In this document: positions 16,226 through 25,158 of the stretch, piece after piece
How positions within the stretch are numbered: position 1 is the stretch's first letter
Layout of the letters: each line of letters starts with the position of its first letter
Origin: Actinomycetota bacterium
GTDB lineage: Bacteria; Actinomycetota; Geothermincolia; Geothermincolales; RBG-13-55-18
NCBI GenBank assembly: GCA_030019255.1
Contig: JASEFK010000011.1
Coordinates: forward strand, 31,237 to 84,715
DNA: 53,479 nt
Direction of reading: 5' to 3'
Program-made: the position numbers and the translations under genes
Notes under the pieces: generated by a model
Database searches by the model: none
The model's input: only the letters and a program-made list of their open reading frames with translations
What the model was told of the DNA's origin: nothing

Positions 16226-17856
16226 AAGAATGGAGAATCCTGCGCGGCGAAGACCTTGCGGCCCCCCGCCACTCTCCGGCTGTGGACCTCCTCCGCGAGC
16301 ACCTGGATTCCATAAGCGAAGAGATCGTGGGCAGGGTCAGGAAGGAGGTCCCCGCCTTCGCGGACCTCCCGGAATCTTTCCTCCCCATGCTCCGGGAAGT
16401 GGGGCGCAAGGCCTGCATCACCCTCTTCAGGGGTATGGACGGTTCCCTTCCCCCGGACTGGAGCATGGAGGTGGGGGAGCTTCGCGGTTTCGAGCTGGTG
16501 GACGTGCTGCGTGCCTTCCAGGTGGGCAGCGAGGTGGTCTGGAGCTGGGCCAAGCGACTATGGGAGGCGGAGGGGTTCCCGGACCGCGAGCTGGTGGGGG
16601 TGGCGGAGACTATCTGGAACGCCTATTTCCGGGCTGCCAACTCCGTGGCCGACGAGTATCTGCGCCACCGCCAGGCCCTGGTGAGGGAGTTCAACCGTTT
16701 CCTCAACCGCCTCCGGGCGGGGCAGGACGTCGATTACCTCGTGGAGCAGATCGTGGAGGGGGCCTGCGAGGTGCTCGGCTTCCGCCGCGCCGTGTTCTTC
16801 CGCTACGAGCACGAGATGCTCGTTCCCGTGGCCGCCCGGGACCGGCGTGACCCCTCCTGGGGAGAAGGGATGTTGCGGGAGAAGAAGGCCTACCCCATCA
16901 ATCCCCTCTCAGACAGCCCCGAGGCGCAGGCCTTCTTCGCCGGGACGGTGAGGGAGGGCCGCGAGGGCGACCAGGCGAGGACGGCTTTCCTGGATCCCCT
17001 GCCGGGTTCGCGCTATTTCCTGGTCCCCGTGAACCCGCACGGCTCGTCGAAGGGGCTCCTTTACGTGGAAGCGGAGGCCGGGTTTCCGATAACCGACAGG
17101 GACCTGGAGATGCTGAACTCCTTCGCGGACACGGTGGGCCTGTCCCTGGAGAACGCCCGCCTCTACCAGGAGCTCCTCGCCCGCCGCAAGATGATGGACC
17201 ACCTCCTCTCGAGGGTGAACACCGCCCACGAGGAGGAGAGGGCCCGCATCGCCAGGGAGCTGCACGATTCGGTGGCCCAGTCCTTGCTGAAGATAATCTA
17301 CACCGCGGGTTTTGCCCTGGATTTCCTCAAGGAAGACCCGCGACTGGCGGTGGAGGAGATCGAGGAGGTCCAGCAGAGAGCCAAGGACTGCCTGCGGGAA
17401 CTGCGGGCCATAATGTCCAACCTGAGGCCCACCTCCCTGGACATCCTGGGGCTCCGGGAGACCATCCAGCGCTACGCCGAGCAGTTCGAGGAGGAGTACG
17501 CCATCACCACCACCGTGGACCTGCAGGGGCTGGAATCCCTCTCCCCCTCCGTGGAGCTGGCCGTCTTCCGCATCCTCCAGGAGGAGCTGACCAACGTCCG
17601 CAAGCACTCCAACGCCGACTCGGTGAGGATAAAGACGGAGAGAAGGGGCGACGACCTCTACCTGGTGGTGGAGGACGACGGCATCGGCTTCGACCCCCAG
17701 GCCCTGGCGGCGGAACAGGAAAGCGGCAAGCACCTGGGCCTGGTGGCCATCCGGGAGCGGGCGGAACTCCTGGGCGGGGAGATGACCATCGATTCGGAAC
17801 CAGGCCGGGGCACGCGCATTGTCGTGCGCATACCCATGATGGTGGCGGGAGAGTGA
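16222..17856 (+). CDS. NarL-type sensor histidine kinase with RsbRD-like and GAF domains
   Basis: The 544-residue kinase lacks membrane helices. Residues 20-155 look like an RsbRD-type N-terminal helical domain (ISEEIVGRVRKEVPAF, then VLRAFQVGSEVVW). Residues 160-315 fit a GAF domain. The HisKA_3 dimerisation motif is ERARIARELHDSVAQSLL with phospho-acceptor H348, followed by a HATPase domain with the N box (EELTNVRKHSNAD) and G boxes (DDGIGFD, GRGTRI). It should autophosphorylate in the cytoplasm and pass phosphate to the response regulator encoded 1 nt downstream. The ATGA overlap with the upstream anchored protein implies coupled translation. Confidence 0.92.
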   Translation: MKEWRILRGEDLAAPRHSPAVDLLREHLDSISEEIVGRVRKEVPAFADLPESFLPMLREVGRKACITLFRGMDGSLPPDWSMEVGELRGFELVDVLRAFQVGSEVVWSWAKRLWEAEGFPDRELVGVAETIWNAYFRAANSVADEYLRHRQALVREFNRFLNRLRAGQDVDYLVEQIVEGACEVLGFRRAVFFRYEHEMLVPVAARDRRDPSWGEGMLREKKAYPINPLSDSPEAQAFFAGTVREGREGDQARTAFLDPLPGSRYFLVPVNPHGSSKGLLYVEAEAGFPITDRDLEMLNSFADTVGLSLENARLYQELLARRKMMDHLLSRVNTAHEEERARIARELHDSVAQSLLKIIYTAGFALDFLKEDPRLAVEEIEEVQQRAKDCLRELRAIMSNLRPTSLDILGLRETIQRYAEQFEEEYAITTTVDLQGLESLSPSVELAVFRILQEELTNVRKHSNADSVRIKTERRGDDLYLVVEDDGIGFDPQALAAEQESGKHLGLVAIRERAELLGGEMTIDSEPGRGTRIVVRIPMMVAGE

Positions 17857-17857
17857 G

Positions 17858-18559
17858 ATGGCCGGCAGGGGCGAATCGGTGAACGTCATGCTGGTGGACG
17901 ACCACGAGGTGGTCCTGGAAGGCCTCATCCGCATCCTGGAGAAGCAGGGCGGGATAAAGATAGTCAGCGTGGCCCGCAGCGCGGAGGAGGCCCTGGAAAA
18001 AATAGGCAGGTTCCCACCCGACGTGGTCATCGTGGACATCCAGCTCCCGGGCATGAACGGCATAGAGCTCATCAGGCGCATCAAGTCCCAGTACCCCGAC
18101 ATCGAGGCCATCACCCTCACCGTCTTCGACGACGAGCAGTTCGCCAAGCAGGCCATCAAGGCGGGGGCCATCGGCTACGTTATAAAGGACGCCGCCAAGG
18201 AGGAGCTGGTCAAGGCGGTACGGGCGGCGGCCAAGGGGGAGTCGCTGATCTCCACCTCCGTGGCCCGCAAGCTCATCGAGGAAATCAGCGAGCCCGCCGG
18301 GAAGAAGAAAAAGGAGGAGGAGTACGAGGGGCTCTCCCAGCGTGAGCTGGACGTCATCAAGCTCATGGCCCGCGGTTACAACAACCGGCAGATAGCCGAC
18401 ATCCTCTTCATCAGCGAGCATACGGTCAAGGTGCACATCCGCAACATATTCCGCAAGATCGGGGTGACGGACCGCACCAACGCTGTGCTCTGGGCCATCG
18501 AGAGGGGGCTGGTCCTCAAGGCCAGGGAGACCGTCAGGCCGGACAAACCTCCCGTTTGA
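17858..18559 (+). CDS. NarL/FixJ-family response regulator
   Basis: The 233-residue regulator has an N-terminal receiver domain with the acidic pair D14-D15, phospho-acceptor D60 (VIVDIQLPGMNG) and the conserved lysine in YVIKDA. After an acidic/lysine linker comes a LuxR-type helix-turn-helix (LSQRELDVIKLMARGYNNRQIADIL, shortened here to its key part ELDVIKLMARGYNNRQIA). It is the partner of the kinase immediately upstream. Targets are unknown. The gene converges on the zinc-ribbon family gene at 18790. Confidence 0.95.
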   Translation: MAGRGESVNVMLVDDHEVVLEGLIRILEKQGGIKIVSVARSAEEALEKIGRFPPDVVIVDIQLPGMNGIELIRRIKSQYPDIEAITLTVFDDEQFAKQAIKAGAIGYVIKDAAKEELVKAVRAAAKGESLISTSVARKLIEEISEPAGKKKKEEEYEGLSQRELDVIKLMARGYNNRQIADILFISEHTVKVHIRNIFRKIGVTDRTNAVLWAIERGLVLKARETVRPDKPPV

Positions 18560-18789
18560 GGAACCTGACCCCGGGCACCACCTTGTCAAGGTAGTGGAAT
18601 CCGGACGATCCGCTCGGCGTCGCCGGCCCCTTCCCCTCCTCGATTCATGGGGCGCGTCCATCCCGCGGAACGAACCGTGCAGCCCATTGAGGGTCTATTT
18701 AAAAACCTGCCGCGGCTCCGTGCTGTCACGCGTGGGTAAGCAAACCTCGAAGTTGCCGGGCACAAGGCGGCCAAGGCACGAGGCGGCCG

Positions 18790-19929
18790 TCAGAAGGGCA
18801 GGATGACCCGCAGGGAGGCGGGGAGGTCCGCCGGGACGGCCAGGCTGGAGACGGGCAGGAAGGTCCCCTCGAGCCGGGGTCCTACCAGGTAGTTCCAGGT
18901 GGAATCCCCCCGGTTCCGGTATTCCACCTCCGGGACCTCCCTTTCCAGGGCTTGGAAGACGCCCCCCAGCTTCCAGGACAGGAGCTGCGGGAAGGGCACC
19001 CCCTCGATGAGGGCGTCGATGAGGAACGGCTTGCGGGTCACCCTCCTGGGCTTTCCCCATCCCAGGACGGGAAGGCCCATGAAGAAGTTGCGGTAGGCGG
19101 TCTTGTAGTTGCCCCCGGAGGGCGAGGCGTGGACCGCGGCGGTCCTGGCGGTCACGGCGTCCGCCAGGGAGGAAGGGAGCTCCTCCCGGCGGGACCCGTT
19201 TATCTCCTGCAGGATCTCCCGCCATCCCCGCACCGAGGTTATCACCAGGCGCCGGTGGTCGGCCGGGAGGTATATGGTGCCCAGGTCGGGATCCCACCTC
19301 ATCTCCACGGGGAAGGCGGGCAGCCGGCAACGCTCGCAGACCTCCAGTTCGTAGTCGCGCTTGGGACGCCTGGGATGGGGTTCTCCCCCGGGCGGCCAGC
19401 GACGCCTGCCCACGGTTTTCACCGTGACCTCGTATTCCACCTCCGAGACGGTGGCCAATGAGGCCAGGGCCTCCACCCCGAAGAGGCCCTCCCAGAACCC
19501 CCAAAGGTCCCCGGCCATGAGATGGGGGTGATAGGGGTGCCGCACTTTTACCTTCATCTCCCGCCCCGGCTTCAGCTCGGAGAGGGAGAGGTTGCCGCTC
19601 CCGTAGAAGGCCGCCTCCCGGAAGGCCTCGCGGATCACCCTCCCGGCCAGCGGGCGGCGTCCCAGCAGCCGGCGGCGCACCCCGCCCAACTGAAGGACCA
19701 CCTCCCCGCGGGTGAATGCGCGGCGCTTCTCGCGGAGGGTCTTGAGCAGCTCCTCGCCGCGGAGCTTCACCCCCTCCGCGACGATGAGGGATACATCCTC
19801 GTGTTCCAGGAAGATGAGCCGGTCCGAACGCTTGTCCCGGAAATATATCCCGCCGTCCTCGGTCCAGACCAGTTTCCGGCCGAGTGACAGGGGAAGCCCG
19901 CAAGAGGGACAGCGATCGGTATCGCCCAT
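18790..19929 (-). CDS. Zinc-ribbon protein of the same unnamed family as 13196-14263
   Basis: The start is the ATG at 19929 after GGAGGT, giving 379 residues. The N-terminus has CPSCG and, in the middle, CERCRLPAF, with the same surrounding pattern as the gene at 13196: a GGIYF/GTIY strand, then R-L-I-F/V-I, then an acidic helix. The domain between them carries GSGNLSLSEL and LMAGDLWGFWEGLFGVEAL, matching GNIELANLR and FCGDLAGSFNAI in the paralogue. Sequence identity is low but the order of elements is the same. Function is unknown. It is transcribed alone, convergent with the response regulator. Confidence 0.68.
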   Translation of the reverse strand: MGDTDRCPSCGLPLSLGRKLVWTEDGGIYFRDKRSDRLIFLEHEDVSLIVAEGVKLRGEELLKTLREKRRAFTRGEVVLQLGGVRRRLLGRRPLAGRVIREAFREAAFYGSGNLSLSELKPGREMKVKVRHPYHPHLMAGDLWGFWEGLFGVEALASLATVSEVEYEVTVKTVGRRRWPPGGEPHPRRPKRDYELEVCERCRLPAFPVEMRWDPDLGTIYLPADHRRLVITSVRGWREILQEINGSRREELPSSLADAVTARTAAVHASPSGGNYKTAYRNFFMGLPVLGWGKPRRVTRKPFLIDALIEGVPFPQLLSWKLGGVFQALEREVPEVEYRNRGDSTWNYLVGPRLEGTFLPVSSLAVPADLPASLRVILPF

Positions 19930-20009
19930 CTCCCACCTCCTTGCCAAAAGGTTACTCGAGGAGGATGTGGGGCGCAACCGTGGAGACGGCGGTCAGGGCC
20001 GGGGTAAGC

Positions 20010-20049
20010 TTGAAAAACGGAAAAGGCCCCGCAGGGGGAACGGGGCCTT
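20010..20049 (-). terminator. Intrinsic terminator on the minus strand with no coding gene before it
   Basis: AAGGCCCCG (20023-20031) and CGGGGCCTT (20041-20049) form a perfect 9-bp stem. Read on the minus strand it is followed by TTTT, CCG and TTTTT. It lies upstream of the gene at 18790-19929 on the same strand, so it must end a transcript coming from 20050-20480. Confidence 0.7.
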
Positions 20050-20410
20050 CCGCTGATGCGGACTCCATTGGGGATTCAGGGGATACCTCAGGGATGATCG
20101 GCTGAGCTGCGATTGTGCTGCGATCGTTGCTGCGTACCTTGCTGCGACTGGGCTGCTTCGGTGCTCCGATCTTTGCGTCATGGGCGAGGGTTTCAAGTAG
20201 TCCGTCTGGGCTGCATTCGATGTAATGGGGTAGATGGCTGTCTCGGCTAGTCGGCTTCGGATGGTGCTAGGGGAATGCTACTGCGTTTTTAAGGGGGCTG
20301 CGACTGTAGCATGATCCGCTCGCCCATGACGTTCAAGCTTCTACTCTGGCACTATATCCCCGGGGTCCGCTTGGGGCCTTTTTCAAGGTTCTTTTATCGA
20401 TTAACAACAT
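20050..20410 (-). ncRNA. Candidate structured non-coding RNA
   Basis: No protein-like frame is present. The interval has long-range pairing: CGTCATGGGCGAG (20176-20188) is perfectly complementary to CTCGCCCATGACG (20319-20331). A nested hairpin pairs ATGCTAC (20275-20281) with GTAGCAT (20306-20312). GCTGCG recurs at 20106, 20117, 20129 and 20141 (11-12 nt steps). The minus strand ends in the terminator at 20010-20049, and the 20400-20480 side is AT-rich, as expected for a promoter. A plus-strand terminator at 20364-20383 leaves the strand open to question. I found no tmRNA, RNase P or SRP RNA signature. Confidence 0.35.
20364..20383 (+). terminator. Plus-strand intrinsic terminator-like hairpin
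   Basis: GGTCC (20364-20368) and GGGCC (20374-20378) form a 5-bp stem with one G-T pair and a 5-nt loop, followed by five T residues. It bounds the right side of the structured, gene-free interval. Confidence 0.45.
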
Positions 20411-20745
20411 ACGAAAGACCCGGAAGAAAGACCATTCCACGAAGGTATTAATTTAAAAGGGCCGAAAATAATACCCCAGTATTAGTTAATGGTGGGAACG
20501 GAAGAGGTCGTAAAGGTGAAAATGTGGTCCCGTGGGGACCGCAGGAACCCGCATGCAGGCGGTAGAACGCGGCGGCCATTCTGGTACCATAGAGGGTACG
20601 AACAAGCCAGGGAAGGGAGGTTGATGCGGATCCTCCCGGGAAAGGACCTCGGAGGGTTCCGGCCGGGAGCCCGCCGGACAAGCGGACCGCGTTCTCGAGA
20701 TGACCATGACGGGGGGCGGCGCCCCGGGAAGCGCCGCCGAGCGAG

Positions 20746-21981
20746 GTGAACGAGTTGTTCTACGAGACGGATAACCCTTGGGACCGCAGCCTTCGCGAGG
20801 TCAACCGCTTCATGGAGGCGGTGGCCCGGAATATACCCATCATCCGTTCCCTGCGGGAGGCCTTCACCGGGGAGGGGGACGGCTTCATCAACTGGGAGCA
20901 GGCCAGGGAGATAGCGGCCCTGGTGGCGCAATCGGAAGGCGCCTCCCCGGTCCCCGGCCCCGAGGTCCGGGAGCAGTTCGAGGCCATGCGCGGGCGTAGC
21001 GAGGAGCTGGTCAGGGAGTACACCAGGCTCCGGCCGCGCGAGGAGGTGGGACCGCTCTTCGTCTTCGACCGTCCCCAGTGGATCGAGGCCAACCTCTCCA
21101 GCTTCAAGCTCATCTTCGAGCCCCTGGCGGAGAGCTACGCCAAGACCCTCCGGAACCTGGAGGAGCAGCGGGACAGGGAATACCGCCTGGGGCGCAAGCT
21201 CACCAGGGGGCTGCTCACCGCCCAGCTGGGGATGGTCATGGGCTACCTGGCGCGCAGCGTTCTGGGCCAGTTCGACCTCGGTCTTCCAAGGCTGGAGGAC
21301 AGCGGGAAACTGTACATCGTGTATCCCAACCTCCTCAAGGCGGAGAACAAGATGCGCCTCAACCCCGCCGATTTCCGCTTGTGGATCACCCTCCATGAGG
21401 TGACCCACGGCTTCGAGTTCGCCGCCCATCCCTGGCTGAGGGACTACCTGAGGTCACTCATGGAGCGCTATTTCCGCAGCGTCTCCCTGCGCCTGGAGGA
21501 CATGAGCCTGCGCCTGAGACCCGAGGAGCTGCGGGACGTGCGGCGCCTCAACGAGATCATCAGCCGGGGAGGCTTGATGTCCATAATCCACACCCCGGAG
21601 CAGCGGGAGATCCTCGACCGCATCCAGGCCTTCATGTCCCTGGTGGAGGGGTACAGCAACCTGGTCATGGACATGGTGGGCCGGGAGATCATCCCCACCT
21701 ACAAGCAGATGAGCATCGCCTTCCGTCACCGTCGCGATTCCAAGTCCGGGGCGGAGCGCCTGGTGGAGAGGATGCTGGGGTTCGACCTCAAGCTCCAGCA
21801 GTACCAGGTAGGGGAGCTCTTCTGCCGGGAGGTGGTGGAGAAGAAGGGCCTGGATTTCCTCAACCTGGCCTGGAAGCGGGAGGACAACCTCCCGGGGGCG
21901 GAGGAGATTCGGCATCCCTACCTGTGGATAGAGCGCATCGAGGGCCAAGAGGGCCGCAGGGTCATCTACCGCAGCATCTGA
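20746..21981 (+). CDS. Zinc-dependent metalloprotease of the DUF2342 / F420-associated family
   Basis: The start is a GTG at 20746, giving 411 residues. The central motif LHEVTHGFEF supplies the HExxH zinc site, and the rest is largely helical, including LGQFDLGLP and YIVYPNLL before the motif. This matches the actinobacterial putative hydrolase family often annotated as coenzyme F420 biosynthesis-associated or zinc-dependent metalloprotease. The true substrate is unknown. Downstream it converges with the M28-like gene, only 3 nt away. The 5' flank from 20430 to 20745 holds no other gene. Confidence 0.85.
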   Translation: MNELFYETDNPWDRSLREVNRFMEAVARNIPIIRSLREAFTGEGDGFINWEQAREIAALVAQSEGASPVPGPEVREQFEAMRGRSEELVREYTRLRPREEVGPLFVFDRPQWIEANLSSFKLIFEPLAESYAKTLRNLEEQRDREYRLGRKLTRGLLTAQLGMVMGYLARSVLGQFDLGLPRLEDSGKLYIVYPNLLKAENKMRLNPADFRLWITLHEVTHGFEFAAHPWLRDYLRSLMERYFRSVSLRLEDMSLRLRPEELRDVRRLNEIISRGGLMSIIHTPEQREILDRIQAFMSLVEGYSNLVMDMVGREIIPTYKQMSIAFRHRRDSKSGAERLVERMLGFDLKLQQYQVGELFCREVVEKKGLDFLNLAWKREDNLPGAEEIRHPYLWIERIEGQEGRRVIYRSI

Positions 21982-21984
21982 TCT

Positions 21985-23055
21985 TCATTCCGTGGCCAGG
22001 AGCCAGGCGGCCAGGGCCGCCACGCGGGTCACCTGGAGCAGGCCCTCGCGGTTTATCCTCTCCGGGGTGTCGGTCACGCGGTGGAAATCCGGGTGCTCGG
22101 TACGCTCGAACCACGACCAGTCGCAGGTTACGGCGGGGAAGTGGTACATGAAGAAGGTGCCCGCCGAGGTCCCGGGGTCCGCCCCGCCCAGCTCCAGGGT
22201 CACCCCGAGGGCCTCCGCCGCTTCCTCCAGCGCCCGCACCGTCTCCCGGTTGGGACGGTAGTTAAGGTCCCATACGTCCATGTAGTTGCCGTCCCCAGCC
22301 CCCAGGCCCTCCAGGTTTATTATCCTCACGCGTCCCCGGAAGCCCTTCTCCTCCAGCGTCTCGGCCAGGGCGGAGGCCCCGAAGCCGCCGCACTCCTCTC
22401 CTCCCAGCAGGGCGAAGACCAGAGTCTTTCTGGGAGTTTCTTCCAGGGAAGAGAGGACGGCAGCGGCCTCCAGCACGGCGCTCACCCCGGAGGCGTTGTA
22501 GTCGGCCCCTGGATAGACTTCCCCGCTCTGTGGGTCGCGACCCAGTCCGTCGTAGTTGGCGGTGAGGATGACCATGTCCTCCGTCTCCCCCCGCATCATG
22601 CCCAGGAGGTTGGCCGCCTCCACCAGCTCATCGGGCCGCGCTTCCCGGTCCAGGTAGCAGCGGTCGGCGGGTACCTGGAAGGGCTGGCGGAAATCCGAGA
22701 GACCCAGCAGGTCCACGGGTTCCAGGCCCAGGTCCTGGAGGCGGTCGCGGAGGTATTCCTCGAGGACGGCGCTCTGGGAGGAACCCGTGGCCCGCCCGGC
22801 CAGCTCCTCCCCGGCCAGGAACCGGATGGTCTCCATCATGCGCTCCAGGTTCACCCCGCCCGCGATCTGCTCCGCGAGCCCGTCGCTTATCTCCCCATTC
22901 TGGGGAGAGGGAACGTCCCCGCATCCCGCACCGAGGACAAGGGAGGCAAGGAGCAGGAAAGAGACCACCGCCCTCAGCCGGAGAAGGCGACGGCGTGACC
23001 TCCCGCAGGGGGATTCGCTGCGCGTCCTTCCGAGTCCAGAACCTTCAAGGATCAT
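21985..23055 (-). CDS. M28-like peptidase lipoprotein with altered metal ligands
   Basis: The chosen start is the ATG at 23055, with AAGGG 8 nt upstream, giving 356 residues. The frame is open for 92 more codons, but that part is low-complexity. A signal peptide ends at a lipobox-like LGAGC. The body follows the M28 aminopeptidase pattern: TANYDGLG, GADYNASGVSAVLE, LLGGEECGGFGAS, NLEGLG and EHPDFHRVTDTPE. In typical M28 enzymes the first motif is AHYD and the fourth is NlDM. Here the His ligand is Asn and the Asp is Glu, so zinc binding may be impaired. It would act at the outer face of the membrane. Confidence 0.75.
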   Translation of the reverse strand: MILEGSGLGRTRSESPCGRSRRRLLRLRAVVSFLLLASLVLGAGCGDVPSPQNGEISDGLAEQIAGGVNLERMMETIRFLAGEELAGRATGSSQSAVLEEYLRDRLQDLGLEPVDLLGLSDFRQPFQVPADRCYLDREARPDELVEAANLLGMMRGETEDMVILTANYDGLGRDPQSGEVYPGADYNASGVSAVLEAAAVLSSLEETPRKTLVFALLGGEECGGFGASALAETLEEKGFRGRVRIINLEGLGAGDGNYMDVWDLNYRPNRETVRALEEAAEALGVTLELGGADPGTSAGTFFMYHFPAVTCDWSWFERTEHPDFHRVTDTPERINREGLLQVTRVAALAAWLLATE

Positions 23056-23551
23056 ATCTTGAACCCTTCTTGAACCCTTTCCGCCGTCCCCTTCCCGCCC
23101 CGTGGCCAGGGGAGACCCCTTCCTATTCACTTCCCTGAACCCCTTCTCCGCTCCATGTTCGCCGGTGCCACCCTCCCCATCTTCACGCCCTTGGGTCATT
23201 TCCCGCCGTCCCCTATCCCTCTCCGTGTTCGGCAGTCGGATCTTCCTCCTCTTCGCGCCCTTGAACCCTTTACCGTAATCACCATCCGCCACGCTCCCAG
23301 GCTCGCCGGCCGGTATCGGTGTCGACCCCAAATCTTCCGTGCATCCGCTTTCCCGGAAGGTCCTTAACCTTCCGAAACCATCCCGGATGGTGAGCGTTCG
23401 ATCCTGCTGACCCCACCCTTTTTGCGATTCACAATGGAGGCTTGCGATTCACGATAGTGGCCCCTTCTCCTTCTCCGACCTTCCGGTGATGTACTGTGGG
23501 TCTTCGGCCGGGCACCTGGAAACTGGTCGGGTTTTCCAGGAGGGGCCGTAT
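23056..23551. other. Intergenic stretch with short direct repeats
   Basis: CTTGAACCCTT occurs in tandem at 23058-23068 and 23069-23079 and again at 23270-23280. On the minus strand these read AAGGGTTCAAG and the first copy supplies the ribosome-site-like AAGGG of the M28-like gene. The rest is C-rich with no convincing gene. Confidence 0.4.
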
Positions 23552-24436
23552 TCACCCTTCCTTCTCCTCCTGCTTCCCTTTCTTCTTCCTCTTTTTCCTC
23601 GCCGCGCGGGGCTCTTTCCAGGGGGCGGGCGGGGGCGGGGAGGCTCCGCGGCGCCTCTTCACCCGCAGGGTGGGCCGGGACGCGGTCCCCACCACCGGCT
23701 TGACCTTCTTGGGGTTGGACGCTCTGCTCCGGAAGATAAGCGCCAGCACCACGAGCAGGACAAGGGCCGGGATGCCCAGGGCCAGCAGGAGGATGAGCCA
23801 CCACCGGCTGCCCCCGGAAAGCGGTTGTCCCGAGATCTCAGCGTCCACCTCCCGCGGGCTCACTCCCAGGGCCTGGAAGGCGTCCTCGGGCTCCACCCCC
23901 TCCTCCGGGGCCACGGTGACCCCTATCTTCTCTATCTGCGAGGCATCCCTTATGGTCTTCACCAGCTGGGCCAGGGCCTTCAGGGCACGCTCCCGGTCGC
24001 GGGCCAGCTCCAGCAGCTCCCGGGAGAGATTGACGCTGTACTCGCTGCGGTCCTGCTTGACCGTGGTGTACTGGAGCTTGACCCCCTCGGGGATGTAGGT
24101 GACGTAGCCCTGCGCCTTCTCCTCCTCCTTGGGGCCGTTGAGCAGCTCCATGACGGTGAACTCCACGGCCTGCGGTCCTCCGGCCACATCCCTCGACACG
24201 GGGGCTAGCTCTCCATTCAGGTAGAAATAGACTTGCCCGGTCTGGGAGACCCCCTCCCCGGGGGTTTCGGGGATGGGAGGGGTCTCCCCCTGGGCGCGAG
24301 CTCCCCTCACCCCCAGGGGCAGGGCGAGGAGAAGGCACAGGCAGGCCGTTGCGGTGATTATCAGCACGGCAACCCCGCCGTTCAGGAACGATCTCCCTCT
24401 CACGGGCCCGAGGGATACTTTTTTAATCTTCGTCAT
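23552..24436 (-). CDS. GerMN-domain membrane protein
   Basis: The start is the ATG at 24436, 6 nt after GGAGGT, giving 294 residues. An N-terminal membrane/signal segment (about 18-45) leads to a GerMN domain (QVYFYLNGELAPVSRD, then VMELLNGPKEEEKAQGYVTY, then SVNLSRELLELA). A second membrane helix follows at about 210-235, with a basic, Pro-rich cytoplasmic tail. GerMN domains occur in spore germination and lipoprotein LpqB-type proteins and probably bind ligands at the cell surface. It is read on the same strand as the M28-like lipoprotein gene, some 500 nt away. The lysine-rich tail (RKKRKKKGKQEEKEG) is unusual. Confidence 0.75.
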   Translation of the reverse strand: MTKIKKVSLGPVRGRSFLNGGVAVLIITATACLCLLLALPLGVRGARAQGETPPIPETPGEGVSQTGQVYFYLNGELAPVSRDVAGGPQAVEFTVMELLNGPKEEEKAQGYVTYIPEGVKLQYTTVKQDRSEYSVNLSRELLELARDRERALKALAQLVKTIRDASQIEKIGVTVAPEEGVEPEDAFQALGVSPREVDAEISGQPLSGGSRWWLILLLALGIPALVLLVVLALIFRSRASNPKKVKPVVGTASRPTLRVKRRRGASPPPPAPWKEPRAARKKRKKKGKQEEKEG

Positions 24437-25158
24437 CCTTGACCTCCGGTTCATCCAGGTGATCTTACGACCGGCAGCCACTCCCATTCCAGGATCGATG
24501 ACCGGTCGGCTTCGTAGGACCAGCTCATTCAAATGATCCAGCTACCGGCAATCGTCCCACGCATGCGTGGCTGGACGCACTTCAGCCTTGCCGGCATTTC
24601 TTGTCCACGTCCGGTCACAGGCGAAAGGTTCTTGACCAATTGTATTGAGAACGCGGTTTCCGGGGCAAGCGTGCGTGGAGGGATTCCCCCGCCGTCAATA
24701 GCCCGTAGGAAACCCACTTCATGCGGACCCGGGTCCAGCGTGGTCACGGATCTCCATGGATGCCTAACGAACTCTTATTGACTCTCTCCATCCGTTCATG
24801 AAACCTCGCTTATCAAAAGATCACCGCCGTCGTAAAAGCGTCAGTAGCTGCGCATCATACTGACCCGGGGTTAGAAAATTCCTCGGATCGTCAAGGCGGT
24901 ACGGCGAATACCTGGGACTCCGCACCATCTGAGTACGGAACTCGCAAGCCCGCGCATCGACGTGGCGTGACGGATAATTATCAATCTGCTCCTCTTCATC
25001 CCGGATCGGGAACCGGCATCCCCGTTTTCCGGGAACCAGGAATAAAAAGGCCGGAGATGGATAGAATTAAAGACGTTCATTCGTTGTGGGAGACCTTTCC
25101 TTTTGACAGGCCGGAAGGCAGCCGGCTCCCGAGCGGGGCATGGTAAAAAGGAAGAAGC
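24437..25158. other. Long intergenic interval, no gene seen
   Basis: These 722 nt have frames of at most about 80 codons on either strand, with no family resemblance and no ribosome sites. A TTGACA at 25103-25108 has no matching -10 at the proper distance. The interval may be a decayed region. Confidence 0.5.

Noticed and set aside
20050-20410. tmRNA, RNase P RNA or SRP RNA in the gene-free interval
   Set aside because: The hallmark core sequences of these RNAs were not found on either strand, so it is listed only as an unassigned candidate.
25103-25108. TTGACA as -35 of the AMIN-like lipoprotein gene
   Set aside because: No -10-like hexamer occurs 16-19 nt downstream.
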